From Spirogloea muscicola (Eukaryota > Streptophyta > Zygnematophyceae > Spirogloeales > Spirogloeaceae), in NCBI GenBank assembly GCA_009602725.1, contig WELB01000204.1:196483-232953 (forward strand): a stretch of DNA of 36,471 nucleotides, in the 5' to 3' direction. The notes beneath the pieces are model-generated. The model was not told where the DNA came from. It searched no databases and saw nothing but the letters and a program-made list of their open reading frames with translations. The position numbers and the translations under genes were made by a program. Positions 1 to 9,719 of this stretch are shown in pieces; positions within the stretch are counted from its first letter, which is position 1; each line of letters opens with the position of its first letter.

Positions 1-2
1 GC

Positions 3-2022
3 GCCGTCGTGCGCAAAGCCCGCCGCGGCCTAGCGCTGGAGGCGCGGCGGAGCGATTTCACGGTGCCGCTGGTGCTCGGGCCCCCGCCGGCGGCCGCCGC
101 GCCGGCGCTCGAGCGCCTCGGCCTCGCGCTCCGCCCGCGAGGCGAGGGCCCGGCCTTCCTGGCGGCCTTCCCGGGCCTCACCGAGCTCCACATAGCATGG
201 GACAGGGAGTCGAGCCTAGGCCGCGCAGACCTCGCTGCCCTCGAGCACACGCCGCGCCTCCGGCGGCTGACCCTGCACATGACCCGACGCCCGGTCTCCT
301 TTCGGCCAAGCAGACGAGGAGGCTGGCCGTGGCCGGACTTCGCGCCGATCGGCTGCGTCCGCGGCCTCCCTCCTCCCCTTTCGCTTGGCCGCAGCCTCAC
401 TCCGCTCACGGCGCTCGAGAGCCTGGGCCTGCACGAAGTGCAAAGGGTGGAAGGTGAGCGACAGTCCCAGCACTCTGCCCCTTTCTGCACACTGCTTAGA
501 ACGTCATGGGACAGTTTGGTCCACTCTGGGCGGCCACCAACTCATGTGCATGTGCACCGCAAGCACACAAACACGAAGACGACTGCAGCTGCAATGGCTG
601 CAGAGGACAATGCCGGGTGTTGGCAGAAGAGCCTCGACCCTCGGCCTACTCACAATGCAACACCACGTGCTGGCAGACGAGGACTTGCGCGTCATCACGT
701 CAATCTGCCGCCATTTGACCTCTCTGAAGATCTCTCATTTGGACTACTATGATGAACGTGGTGTAACCTCAATACTATCAGACGAGGGCCTGCGTCACGT
801 GGCGAAACATTTGCAGCAGCTTCGGGTGCTCGAGCTGGCAAGCATCCACACCGTCACGGCCGCCGGGGTCTGGCAGATTGCAGCCAGTTGCCGCCAGCTT
901 CACAGTGTACAGTTGAGCAGCTGCCGACGGCTGTCCACAGATTTGCCGCTGAGAGTGTTGGCAGAGCGCCCCTTCCTCACCAAGCTGGTCAGTGACCAAT
1001 TCTGGGCCAAGCACTTGCGCAACAAGTTGCAGGAGCTGCCTGGTCTGGCGCACCTGGAGGTAGTATCCTTGTTTCTGGATTTTGCTGAATTCCAAGGACA
1101 ACCAGACGAGTTGGGTGTCTTCATCTCGTGTTGCCCGCGATTGCGTGAACTCTCCCTGGAAGGTCCAGACGATCGTAGCATGGGCCCAGCAAAGCAAGAA
1201 CTCGAGGAGCTGTTACCCAGTGGCAGCGGCCAGTTGAGATTTCTCACTACGCTCACCTTGAAACATTGGAGCATCAAGTGGCGACATCTGCTAGGGTTCC
1301 TCATGCTGTGCACCCCAAGTCTGCAGGAGCTCCAGCTGTTTGAAGTCAGCTTCCGTGAGGGCGCTGTTCCTCACCACCACAAGCTGCCACTCTTGCGCTC
1401 CCTTAAATGCCGCTCCCTTCAATGGACCCTCGTCCCTGACGAGCACATGGAGCGGCGGTTCCTGTCCTTTGACCAATGGTTCCCAAATCTCACGTCCTTG
1501 AGCATCCTTGGCATTCATCGGCTCAACCATCGCATTAACAGCGAGATGTTGGTGGAGATGCTCAGCAATCTTAGCTGCCTGGTTGGTCTTGAGCTCGACA
1601 TTCTTGATCCTCATAGAGATGATTCAGAGTCATGTAGAGATGCTACTGACCTTTCAGATGCGTGGAGCAGCCTTAAGCTTGACTCTGTTAGGAGTCTCTC
1701 CTGCCTGTACATGCGACCCCAACACGTGCATCACTTGGTTAGAGCTTGTTCACAGTTGCAGGTACTGCACGTGCACAGATGCCCCGGATTAGATAGCACT
1801 GTTCTTCTTGAAGGCATACTTTCTACCTGCCCAAACATTTGCGAGATCGGCCTAGGTGCTTCTGGCAATCTCTTAGGGTGTAGAGTCCCGCTCTCAAAGA
1901 CTTCCAATGCGTGCTGCATAGAGTTGTTTGACTCACCTTGGACACTTTCCAGATTTTTCCATGGTTCGCCTGATCATTTGGACATCTACCATGTCCATCG
2001 TGATGGCAACGACAACTCATAA
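3..2022 (+). CDS. LRR (F-box/LRR-type) protein, copy 1, 5' partial
   Basis: The first exon runs from the window edge (frame from base 3) to 453. The intron is 454-676 (GTGAGC donor, ctggcag acceptor) and exon 2 is 677-2022, ending TAA. The splice is phase 1, G|AC, and joins LRR to LRR as ...LHEVQRVE|DEDLRVITSICRH. Exon 1 has LRR-like segments such as LTELHIAW and LRRLTLHM, plus about 27 extra residues compared with its paralogues before LTALESL. Exon 2 carries leucine-rich repeats of the cysteine-containing type (SDEGLRHVAKHLQQLRVLEL, VWQIAASCRQLHSVQL) and ends DIYHVHRDGNDNS. The F-box, expected upstream of AVVRKARRG by analogy with copy 3, lies outside the window. By family knowledge such proteins are substrate adaptors of SCF ubiquitin ligases; that role is inferred. 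The closest relative here is copy 4. The frame is open throughout. Confidence 0.8.
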
Positions 2023-2540
2023 TGTCCAAGGATTTGCTTTGCTTGTCATGGACTACGCATCTGCGACGAGCACGTGCCCATCTTTATGCTATCACTGACC
2101 AGCGAGTATTCTTTGCTATCTGCTTCTATACCACATGACAAGTGCCAGTGTTCTCCTGTACCAGAATGATATTGCTGCAAGCTTTACTGATATTTGCATT
2201 CTCGCATTGTGGAAGGAGAGCGATGAAGCAGACCACAAATAGAAATGCGAAATTGATGGCCGTAAAAGACCGACGGCTTAATAGGTCGCCTTGCTGCAAC
2301 GGCCGACAATCGTCGATGTGCTTACCCCTGTAACTGCGGTAAGCCATTGACTGGCAAAAATGGCTTGTGACCGGGCGGCTGGTTTAAGGGCACATGTCAA
2401 TCCACGAGCAATACATGTCGTTGAATGCGACCGGAGGAAAGAGACATCATCTCCCCCCTCTTCGCAGGTAGACAGTAGTGAGCACTTCAGTGCAAACCCC
2501 TCTGGATCTTGTCAGTTCTATATTAAGCGGGCCTTTTCCA
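2023..2540 (+). repeat. LRR-gene 3' flank module, copy F1a
   Basis: This sequence directly follows the stop of LRR copy 1 and recurs after copies 2, 3 and 4, in the matching orientation. Landmarks in order are gctttgcttgtcatg, ataccacatg, gctgcaagctttactga, ttgatggccgtaaa, gccttgctgcaacggcc, gggcacatgtca and gagcaatacatgtcg. No long ORF is shared between copies. It is either a conserved 3' UTR plus terminator or simply sequence duplicated together with the gene. Confidence 0.7.
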
Positions 2541-2699
2541 GCCCAGAGACTCAGGGTTGAAGTTCCTCATTTTTCTGCCTCGGCACGAGGAGCGGGCAGA
2601 TGTATGATGCCACATGTCAGGCCCTGGTGTATATCAGGCCCTGGTGTATCCGAGTACATTTTCATGGTTTGCGTAAATGTGGACATATTTAGAGTTTTC

Positions 2700-3245
2700 T
2701 GTGATGGTTACCATGGATCGTGATGTCAGATACTGCTTTGCTTGTCGTGACATACGCATTTGTGAGCTGCACGTGCCAAGGCATATGGTCTCTGTGACCA
2801 ATATGTTTTCCTTGCCATCTGCTCACATACCACATGCCCAAGTGTCCGTAATCTCTGACCCAGAAAGATACTGTGCAGCAAGCTTCACTGAAATCTGCGT
2901 CCTCACACCATTTGATGGAGAGAGATGAAGTAGAATACAAAGAGGAGTATGCAGAATTGATGGCCATAAAGAATGACGGGGTTATGGTCGGCATTGCTGC
3001 AACGGCCCACATTCGTAGATGTGGTCGGTCACTTCTGTAACTTCGATACGTGGTTGACTGTCCTCAACGGCTAGTGACGGGGTGGCTGGTTGATGGGCAC
3101 ATGTCACTCGACGAGCAATACATGTCGTAGAATGTGACCAGAGGCAAGAGGCAAATAATCCCCCTCTTCGTAGAACAGTCCTTGAGCAAGTCCTCGATAG
3201 CGAGCACCTCCCAGCAAGCCTCTTCGGATCTGTTCATGTTCTTCG
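2700..3245 (+). repeat. LRR-gene 3' flank module, orphan tandem copy F1b
   Basis: This is a second copy of the module at 2023-2540, in the same orientation but with no LRR exon in front of it. It keeps the same landmarks in order: actgctttgcttgtcgtgac, ataccacatgcccaagtgtc, gcagcaagcttcactga, ttgatggccataaag, cattgctgcaacggccca, gggcacatgtcactcgac, gagcaatacatgtcg. It aligns better with the flank of copy 3 than with F1a (shared ctcgacgagca and gactgtcctcaac). Confidence 0.7.
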
Positions 3246-3345
3246 GGGCTGGCCTTTCACAAGCCTTCGCCCCTCCTGGGAGTTCTTCTTTTCCATTTCG
3301 GCACAGGGAACAACTAGCTCTCTGACGCCGCAGACTCTCAGGCCC
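3244..3345 (+). repeat. Dispersed block following the LRR 3' flank
   Basis: The order gggctggcctttcacaagcc, then ttcttttccatttcggcac, then gacgccgcagactctcaggc recurs at 10259-10360 after copy 3. A shorter form lies at 2529-2650 after F1a. The first part is a member of the GGCTG/CAGCC block family described among the findings. Confidence 0.6.
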
Positions 3346-3399
3346 CTTATTGAGTAATCTGAAGGCAGGCTTTTTACAGGCCCTCGCTCCTTATGGAGC

Positions 3400-3769
3400 T
3401 GTGAAGGTGGCCGAACAGAAGAAGTGGCACAAGTACAAGGACCACCCGGCGGGTGATACCTTTTACCCCCTGGCCATGGATATCCATGGGTGTTCCGGGG
3501 GTCGGTGGTCCTCGTTACTTTCGCTGCTGGCATCTCAAGCTGACCAGCGGCGCCGGGAACAGGGTGCAGCCCTTCCCGGTTGCTCGGTGCCTCTGGGTCT
3601 TGTGTCCTGCTACCGTATGCGATTGTCTATGTCCCTACAGCGGTCCCAAGCGCTTGCTTTGCACCGCCGCGCTGGTCGCGCCCTTGCAGCAGCCTCTGGC
3701 TTGCACAGCGGGGTTGCTCTTCCTCCCCTCAGCTCATCTGACTTCCTACTGCTGACACGGGGGTACTAA
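3400..3769 (+). mobile_element. LINE C-terminal fragment (endonuclease end)
   Basis: The reading frame ends at TAA 3767-3769 with the family signature SSDFLLLTRGY. The preceding part, EQKKWHKYKDHPAGDTFYPL then AMDIHGCSG, aligns with the 345-codon LINE ORF at 30502-31539 from its K-x3-Y motif onward. RMRLSMSLQRSQALALHRRA then GRALAAASG is the conserved tail helix. The 5' part is absent, as is usual for 5'-truncated non-LTR elements. The sequence in front (3364-3405) is a GGCTG-type dispersed block, so the join is not a clean element start. Confidence 0.7.
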
Positions 3770-4020
3770 GAGCGCCCTGGCTGCCTAGCCTGTGGCTCCG
3801 TCATGAATACCTGTATGCATCTGGCTGGCTTTCACAGCCGCTCTGTAACGTCAGCAGCCGCTTTCTTTATGGAACTTTTCTGTTTGTTGTTACAATCGAA
3901 AGAGCTGCCTCAGTTTCTCATTCCTCACAAGGAAAGGACGAATGAGGAGACGAAAAGTGCAGCTCTTGAAAGGGGCCGAGGGCTGTATGTCATTGAACAG
4001 GGGCCGAAAGAGCTGTGAAG
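3770..4020. other. No gene; dispersed repeat blocks
   Basis: There is one GGCTG/CAGCC block (ctggctttcacagccgctct, 3826-3845). On the minus strand, ccctcggcccctttcaagag (around 3960) matches ccctcgccccctttcaagag near 10656 in opposite orientation. That match marks the outer end of the inverted duplication. Confidence 0.5.
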
Positions 4021-4021
4021 C

Positions 4022-4219
4022 TTAGAGAGCACTCAGAAATTCCTGCTCAGTGATCCTATGAAGCAGCCGCAAGTCTGGAAGATCAGTCTTGCGAAAGGAG
4101 TCGCTCCGCCGATAGGCTAAGGCGGCAGCCAGGGCACGACCAGCACAGATGGCCAGGCAATGTTGCAGGAAATGAGATACCATACCCAATTCGCGGGGCC
4201 GCAGAGCTTGCGTTGTCAA
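4022..4219 (-). mobile_element. LINE C-terminal tail remnant
   Basis: On the minus strand the frame reads CLAICAGRALAAALAYRRSD then DLPDLRLLHRITEQEF. This corresponds to the LINE tail (LAISLQRSLA, AGRALAAASG, SDLRLLTRGY), but the RGY-stop end is degraded. The last 70 bases recur in opposite orientation at 10547-10616 downstream of LRR copy 3. Confidence 0.55.
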
Positions 4220-4344
4220 AGAGTTGGTTGCTCCCTGTGCCGAAACAGAGAAGACGAACTCCCTGAATAGGCGACCTCTTTAAATGGACAGCCCCACAGA
4301 GCTCCGACAGAATCTGGAAAGGCTTGCAGGGAGGTGATGGTTTC

Positions 4345-4821
4345 CAACGACTGTCCATTCCTATTCAAGGACTGTCCATTTTGCGGAGAGGTGAAGTTGT
4401 CTGGTTTCCTCCGGTCATATTGTACAACATGTATCGCTCGTCCAGTGACATGCGCCCATTAAGCAGCCGCCCTGTCACAAGCCGTTGATGACAGTCAACC
4501 TATGTGTCGAAATTGCAGAGGTAAGCACATTCGCGTATGTGGGCCATTGCAGCAAGGCCGAGTTAAACCCGTCATTACCTACGGCCGTCAATCCCTCGTA
4601 CTCCTCTTTGTATTCTGCTCTATCGATCTCCTTCAATGATGTGAGGATGCAGATGTCACTACTGCTTGCAGCAATATCTTACAGGTCCAGAGATTACTGA
4701 CACTTGTCACGTGGTATAAAAGCAGGTAGCAAGAAATACATAATGGCCGAAGAGACCATATGCATGGGCACGTGCTGGTTACAAATTCGTGTTCCATGAC
4801 AAGCAGAACAAATCCTTGACA
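4345..4821 (-). repeat. LRR-gene 3' flank module, copy F2
   Basis: On the minus strand this follows the stop of LRR copy 2. It shows the shared landmarks ttgctgcaatggccc, acgtgcccatgcatatgg, gcagtagtgacatctgcatc and ttgtacaatatgaccgg. It is the inverted counterpart of the flank at 9720-10260. Confidence 0.65.
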
Positions 4822-6740
4822 TTATGAGTCGTGGTTGCCACGACGCACAATGTCACGATGGACATGATAGAGGTCCATAGATCTATTATGCGAAACATTA
4901 AGGTATTCGGAGAGCAGCAAAGGCGAGTCAAACAAGTCTAAGCAACATGTGGTGGTAAGCGGAATTGTACACCCTAAGAAGTTGGGAACAAAGTCTAGGC
5001 CGATCTCGCAAATGCTTGGGCAGGTAGAGAGGATGTCAACAAGAGAAGCAGTGATATCACGTTCGCGCCAGTTCTGAATATGCAATGCCTGCAACTGCGA
5101 AGAAGCACTAACCAAGTGACGGGCGTGCATCTGCGGACAGGAGAGACTCCGGAGAGAGTGAAGCTTGACGCTGTCCCACGCTTTCACAAGGTGAGGAGCA
5201 TCTGTTGAATCCGAAGGCGGATCTGGAGCCAAAGGCGGATTGCCTGTATTTGTATTTGGATGTGCACTTGAACCTGCATCTGCACCTGTACCTGTATCTT
5301 GACCAGGTCCAGCAAATTCAAGGTCAAGCCCTACCAGGCAGCTAAGTTTGCTGAGCATCTCCGCCAACATCTGGCTGTCCATGAGAGAGGGACACTTGCG
5401 ATCGAAGCAAGAGATGCTCAAGGACGTCAGACTTGGGCACCAGTGTCCAAAGGACAGGAAATGAAGCTCCGCCACGTGCTCTTCACTTGGGAGGATCGAG
5501 ATCGAGCATCTTATGGAGCGCAAGAGTGGCAGCTTGCAGTTATGAGGAACATCGCCCGCAACGAAGCTGACTTCAGCTAGCTCGAGTGCCTGCAGACTTG
5601 GGGTGCACAGCGAGAGGAACCCTAGCAGGTGTGGCCAGTTGATGGTCCAGCCCCTCAAGGTGAGCGTAGTGAGAAGTCTGATCTGGCCGCTGGGAGTGGG
5701 TGACAAGTCCAAGACTTGGCCTCCTGGGTTGGCACCACCCTGTGGACCTTCCAGGCAGAGTTCGCGCAAACGCAAGAGGTGACTACGGCAAGAGGTGATG
5801 AGGGCACCTAACACATCTGGCTCTCCGATATTCAGGGACAAAGATACTACCTCCAGGTGTGCCAGACCAGGCTGCTCCCGCAGCTCGCCACGCAAGTGCT
5901 GGACCCAGAATTGGTCACTGTCCATCCTGGTGAGGAAGGGGCGCGCTGCCAATATCTGCAGCGGCAACTCTGGGGACAGCCCTGAGCACCTCAACAACCG
6001 GACACTCTGAAGCTGGCAGCACTGCGCTGCAATCCGCAAGATCCCAGTGGTCGTGACGGTGGTGAAGTCTGCCAGCACGAGAACTTGGAGCTGCTGTGAA
6101 TGGTCCGCCACGTGACGCAAGCCCTCGTCTGATATCGAGGTCACACCACTCTCATCGAAACCGTGCACAATATGGAGGTGCAGAAACGTCAACTGGCAGC
6201 AGTGTGACGCGACTTTGCGCATGTCCTCGTCTGCCAGCACGTGGTGGTCCATCGTCAGGAGGCCAAAGGTCAGGGCGCTTCTGCGAACACCTTTATGCAG
6301 CCATGGCAGCTGCAGTCTCTTCGTGTTTGCATGCTTGCGGTGCAGATGTACAAGAGGTGACGGGCGCAGTCAGCAGAGCGGCGCAGAGGGCTGGCGCTGC
6401 CGCTCACCTCCCACACCCACCACGTGCAGGGTCAGGCTCTGAAGCGCCGTGAGCCGAGTGATGGAGAGGACGGCCAAGCGTCCGGGGCCCTCCAGGGCCA
6501 GCCGCCGGAGGAGCGACTTGTCCTTCAGGGCAGCGATCTCTGCCGATCCTCCGCGCGAGTTCGCGTCTAAGAATATGCAGAGCTCGGTGAGGCGCGTAAA
6601 GGTCGCCAGGAAGGCCGGGCCCTCGCCCCACGGGCGGTTGGCGAGGCCGAGGCGCTTGAGCGCGGGCGCGGCGGCCGCCGGCGGGGGCCCGGGCGGCGGC
6701 AACGGCGAGTGGGAGTGCCACTTCTTCTCCAAGCGGACGA
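4822..6740 (-). CDS. LRR protein, copy 2, F-box region lost
   Basis: Exon 2 is 6230-4822 (stop at 4822), the intron is 6407-6231 (177 nt, GTGAGC/ctggcag) and exon 1 ends at 6408. The splice is phase 1 and reads HVVGVG|DEDMRKVASHC. Exon 2 is a full-length LRR block (SDEGLRHVADHSQQLQVL, ILRIAAQCCQLQSVRLLRC, CPSLTSLSI) ending DLYHVHRDIVRRGNHDS. A linker rich in D, T, G, P and N (GQDTGTGADAGSSAHPNTNT and following) is longer than in the paralogues and is encoded by a degenerate short repeat at about 5240-5310. Exon 1 similarity begins only near 6740 (RLEKKWHSH). Upstream, the frame stays open to 7290 but reads into repeat DNA, so the F-box and authentic start are missing or displaced. Closest relative: copy 3. 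Expression as an F-box protein is doubtful. Confidence 0.7.
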
Positions 6741-6777
6741 GCTTGTTCTTCCCGAGAAGAAGGCGGCGCGTGCTGTG

Positions 6778-6945
6778 CGCATGAGATGAAAAAGGGTGGG
6801 CGAATGGAGCCCGCCAGAAGTGCGCTCCCTCTTTTCCTCTCCCCGGGGGCGCGCCCTGCCCGGCCCACGCGCCCCTCCCCTCCCCCTGCCCTGCTTCCTG
6901 CTTTTCCTTTTTCCTGCTTGCAGGGCGCGTGGCGGCGGCGGGGGC
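6778..6945 (+). repeat. Direct repeat, left copy, flanking a LINE tail
   Basis: It starts gcatgagatgaaaaag and contains gggcgcgccctgcccggccc, acgcgcccctcccc and gcagggcgcgtgg. The same order recurs at 7205-7345. Between the two copies lie LINE tail sequences. Confidence 0.65.
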
Positions 6946-7007
6946 TGGCCCGGCGGGCCGTCGAGAACGCCCGGGCGGGGCGTGGGCGCGTGTGCCCAAG
7001 GCCGGAA

Positions 7008-7140
7008 ATGAAGAAAGGGCTCGCCCATTGAGGATAGGGGCTGGACAAGCCAGCCCAAAAAAGAATGAACAAAGAACGAGAAGGGGGCCAGAGGAAGCGC
7101 TAAGAAACCAAAGCACACAAAGAAAGAAAGCAGCTACAAA
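7008..7140 (-). mobile_element. LINE 3' UTR block, type B, without ORF
   Basis: On the plus strand it reads aagaaagggctcgcccattg, ataggggctggacaagccag, aagaatgaacaaagaacgag, aagggggccagaggaagcgc. The same order is found at 36290-36390, directly 3' of a LINE ORF end on the minus strand. This is therefore a detached tail in minus orientation. No coding part adjoins it. Confidence 0.6.
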
Positions 7141-7195
7141 GCNACTTGGCCACACATGGCCTCCCCATCTCTTAATATACACGCATTTCTGCCTC
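7141..7195 (+). mobile_element. LINE 3' tail, type A, solo
   Basis: acttggccacacatggcctc, cccatctcttaatatacacg, catttctg matches on the plus strand the reverse complement of 30390-30440, which is the 3' end of the long LINE copy. An N at 7143 marks an unresolved base at its edge. Confidence 0.6.
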
Positions 7196-7204
7196 AAGAA
7201 AGCG

Positions 7205-7345
7205 CGAGCGGCGCGCGTGAGATGAAAAAATCGTGGCCGAATGCGCTCCCTCTCGTCACCTGCCCGGTGGGCGCGCCCTGCCCGGCCCACGCGCCCCTTC
7301 CCCCTCCCAGCCCTGCATGCAGGGCGCGTGGCCGGGGGTCAGGGG
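7205..7345 (+). repeat. Direct repeat, right copy
   Basis: It contains gcgtgagatgaaaaaatcg, gtgggcgcgccctgcccggc, ccacgcgccccttcccc and tgcagggcgcgtgg, the same order as 6778-6945 but with a shorter pyrimidine stretch. Confidence 0.65.
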
Positions 7346-7640
7346 GGTACAAATATTCGTCTGAAGCAAAAAAATATAACTCACATTAAGCTTGTGTTTC
7401 TGTTTCTTATGTAATTTTTAGGTTATTCAAATGGGGGTATGTGGGGTAAGCACAAAAGTGCCTCCAGGTAGGAGCGATGGGTGTAGGAGCGGAGTCAGCA
7501 GTTCGAAAATCTGATATTCAAATGACCCCGTTGTTCATCAACATTTATCATACTAATGTAATGTCGCAAGCTGGACTAATCATACAGACTAATCATACCT
7601 TGCCTTCGCGCTGAATACACACCTCGGTACTTGCCAAGTA
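7346..7640 (+). promoter_or_regulatory. AT-richer spacer upstream of LRR copy 3
   Basis: This is the only clearly AT-rich stretch between the divergent copies 2 and 3, lying just upstream of the F-box remnant of copy 3. It holds a tight direct repeat, gactaatcatac twice (7573-7600), and two copies of attcaaatg (7424 and 7522 regions). No TATA box is convincing. Promoter function is inferred from position only. Confidence 0.25.
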
Positions 7641-7694
7641 GTCTCGAGCTGCACCTTCCCGCCGCCCCCCGCCGCCGCTGCCTTGTCCGGCGCG

Positions 7695-9719
7695 CGCCCC
7701 GCCGCGGCTGACGGCGTCGAGCTCCTGCCCGACGAGCTCTTGAAGCGCGTGATGCGGCGCGCGACTGTCGCCGCCGTCCGCAGCGGCGCCGCCTGCTCCG
7801 TTGAGGCGCCGGCGTAGCGCACCCTCGCCGCTGTCTGCCGCCGCTGGCGCGCCGTCGTCCGCGGCACTCCGTCGCGGCTTGGCGCTGGAGGCGCCGCACT
7901 GCTGGCGGGTCAACATCGACTTCCCACCGCAGCTCGGACCCCTGCCGGCGGCCGCCGCGCCCGCGCTCGAGCGCCTCGGCCTCGCCCGCCGCCCGCGGGG
8001 CGAGGGCCCGGGCTTCCTGGTGGCCTTCCCGGGCCTCACCGAGCTCCGCATGATCCTAGACGGGGACTCGAGCGAAGGCGCGGCAGACCTCGCTGTCCTC
8101 GTGCACACGCCGCGCCACGCGGCGCCTGACCCTTCAGAACTCCCGATGCCCGGGCCTTGGCGGCAGGACTCTCTCGGCTCACGGCGCTCGAGAGCCTGGC
8201 CCTGCGCAGGGTGGATGTGAAAGGTGAGCGACAGCGCCAGCCCCCTGCGCCGCTCTGTTGACTGCACGGCCGTCATCTCATGTGCATTTGCACCGCAAGC
8301 GTACAAACACAAAAAGACTGCAGCTGCAATGGCTGCAGAAGGGCAATGCCTGGTGTTCGCAGAATCGCCTTGACCTTCGGCCTCCTGACGATGCAACACC
8401 ATGTGCTGGCAGACGAGGACATGCGCATCATCACGTCAATCTGCCGCCGTTTGACGTGTCTGAAGCTCTCTTAATTGAACACTTATGGTGAAGGTGGTGA
8501 GACCTGGATAACAGACGAGGGCTTGCGTCACGTGGCGGCAAACTCACAGCAGCTTCGGGCGCTTGAGCTGAAACACATCCACAGCATCACGGGCTCTGGG
8601 GTCTTGCAGATTGCAGCCGATTGCCGCCAGCTTCACAGTGTACAGTTGTTCAGGTGCTCACGGGTGTTCACATTTTTGCCGCTGATGATATTGGCATTGC
8701 GCCCCTTCCTCGCCAAGCTGGACTGTGACCTAAACCTCTGGTTCGAGCACTTGCGTGGCGAGCTGCGGAAGCTGCCTGGTCTGGCACCCCTGGAGGTAGT
8801 ATCTTTGTTCCTGGATTTTGGAGAGCCAGTTGTACTACGTGCCTTCGTCACCTCTTGCCCGCGTTTGCGCGATCTCTCCCTCTCGAGATCAGGTGATAAG
8901 GGTCTTTTTGGAGGGCAGATCTTGGACTCCTTTTTACCCAATCCCAGCGGCCAGATGAAACTTCTCACTACGTTCACATTGTGGTGCTGGCCCATCAACT
9001 GGCCACATCTGCTAGAGTTCCTCTTGCTGTGCACCCCAAGTCTGCAGGCACTCCAGCTACATGAAGTCGGCTTTGATAAGGGCGCTGTTCATCACCACCA
9101 CAAGCTGCCACTCCTGCGCTCCCTAAGATGCTCGCTCCTCCTAAGTAAAGAGGACACGGCGGAGCGACAGTTCCTGTCACAATGGTGCCCAAGTCTCACG
9201 TCCTTGAGCATTTGCTCTGGAGCTAAGTCGCTCTCTCATTTGAAGAGCAAGATGTTGGTGGAGATGCTCAGCAATTTTAGCTGCCTGGTTGGTTTTGAGC
9301 TTCAAGTTACTTATCCTGATTCAGATACAGATACAGATGACGATAATTGGCCTTTGGCTTCAGACTCTAGAGATGCTCCTGACCTTTGGGATGCGTGGAG
9401 CAGCCTTAAGCTTGACTCCCTGAGGAGTCTCTCCTGCCAGCACATGTACGCCCACCACTTGGCCAGTGCTTGTTCACAATTGCAGGCATTGCACATCCAG
9501 AGCTGGCCCAAAAATGATACGACTGATCTTCTTGGTGGCATACTCTCTACCTGCCCAAGTATTTGCGAGATCGGCCTCGATGCTTACCCCAAATTCTTAG
9601 GGTGTAGAGTCCCACTTAGTCAGACTTCCAACACCTGCTGCTTAGAGTTGGTTGAGTCGCCTCAGAAGCTTTGTGAGTATTTCCATGAACATGTGGACAT
9701 TTATAATGTCCACCATTAG
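7695..9719 (+). pseudogene. F-box/LRR pseudogene, copy 3
   Basis: This is the only copy in the cluster whose F-box can be read. In one frame from 7707 it gives ADGVELLPDELLKRVM and, further on, RTLAAVCRRWRAVVRG, the two halves of an F-box. Between them is an in-frame TAG (about 7815). After GTPSR the frame shifts: compared with copy 1 there is one extra base, so RRGLALEAPHCW continues in another frame. A further extra base follows in HTPRHAAPDP, where the paralogues read HTPRLRRL. The intron is 8224-8412 (GTGAGC/ctggcag). Exon 2 is 8413-9719 and carries a TAA at 8472-8474, shortly after DEDMRIITSICRRLTCLKLS. Downstream LRRs are intact and end HVDIYNVHH. A protein starting inside exon 2 cannot be excluded. 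Closest relative: copy 2. Confidence 0.8.

Noticed and set aside
385-676. Start of copy 1 at an ATG at 385 with the intron read through
   Set aside because: That frame crosses a strong donor (GAAG|GTGAGC) conserved in all copies and would discard the LRR-like exon 1 frame. The spliced phase-1 model fits all five genes.
2579-2592. ctcggcacgagg looks like a cDNA-library adapter (also ctcggcacgag at 22265)
   Set aside because: The first belongs to a repeat seen also at 3296 and 10313 with natural variation; the second is a single short match. Chance is enough.
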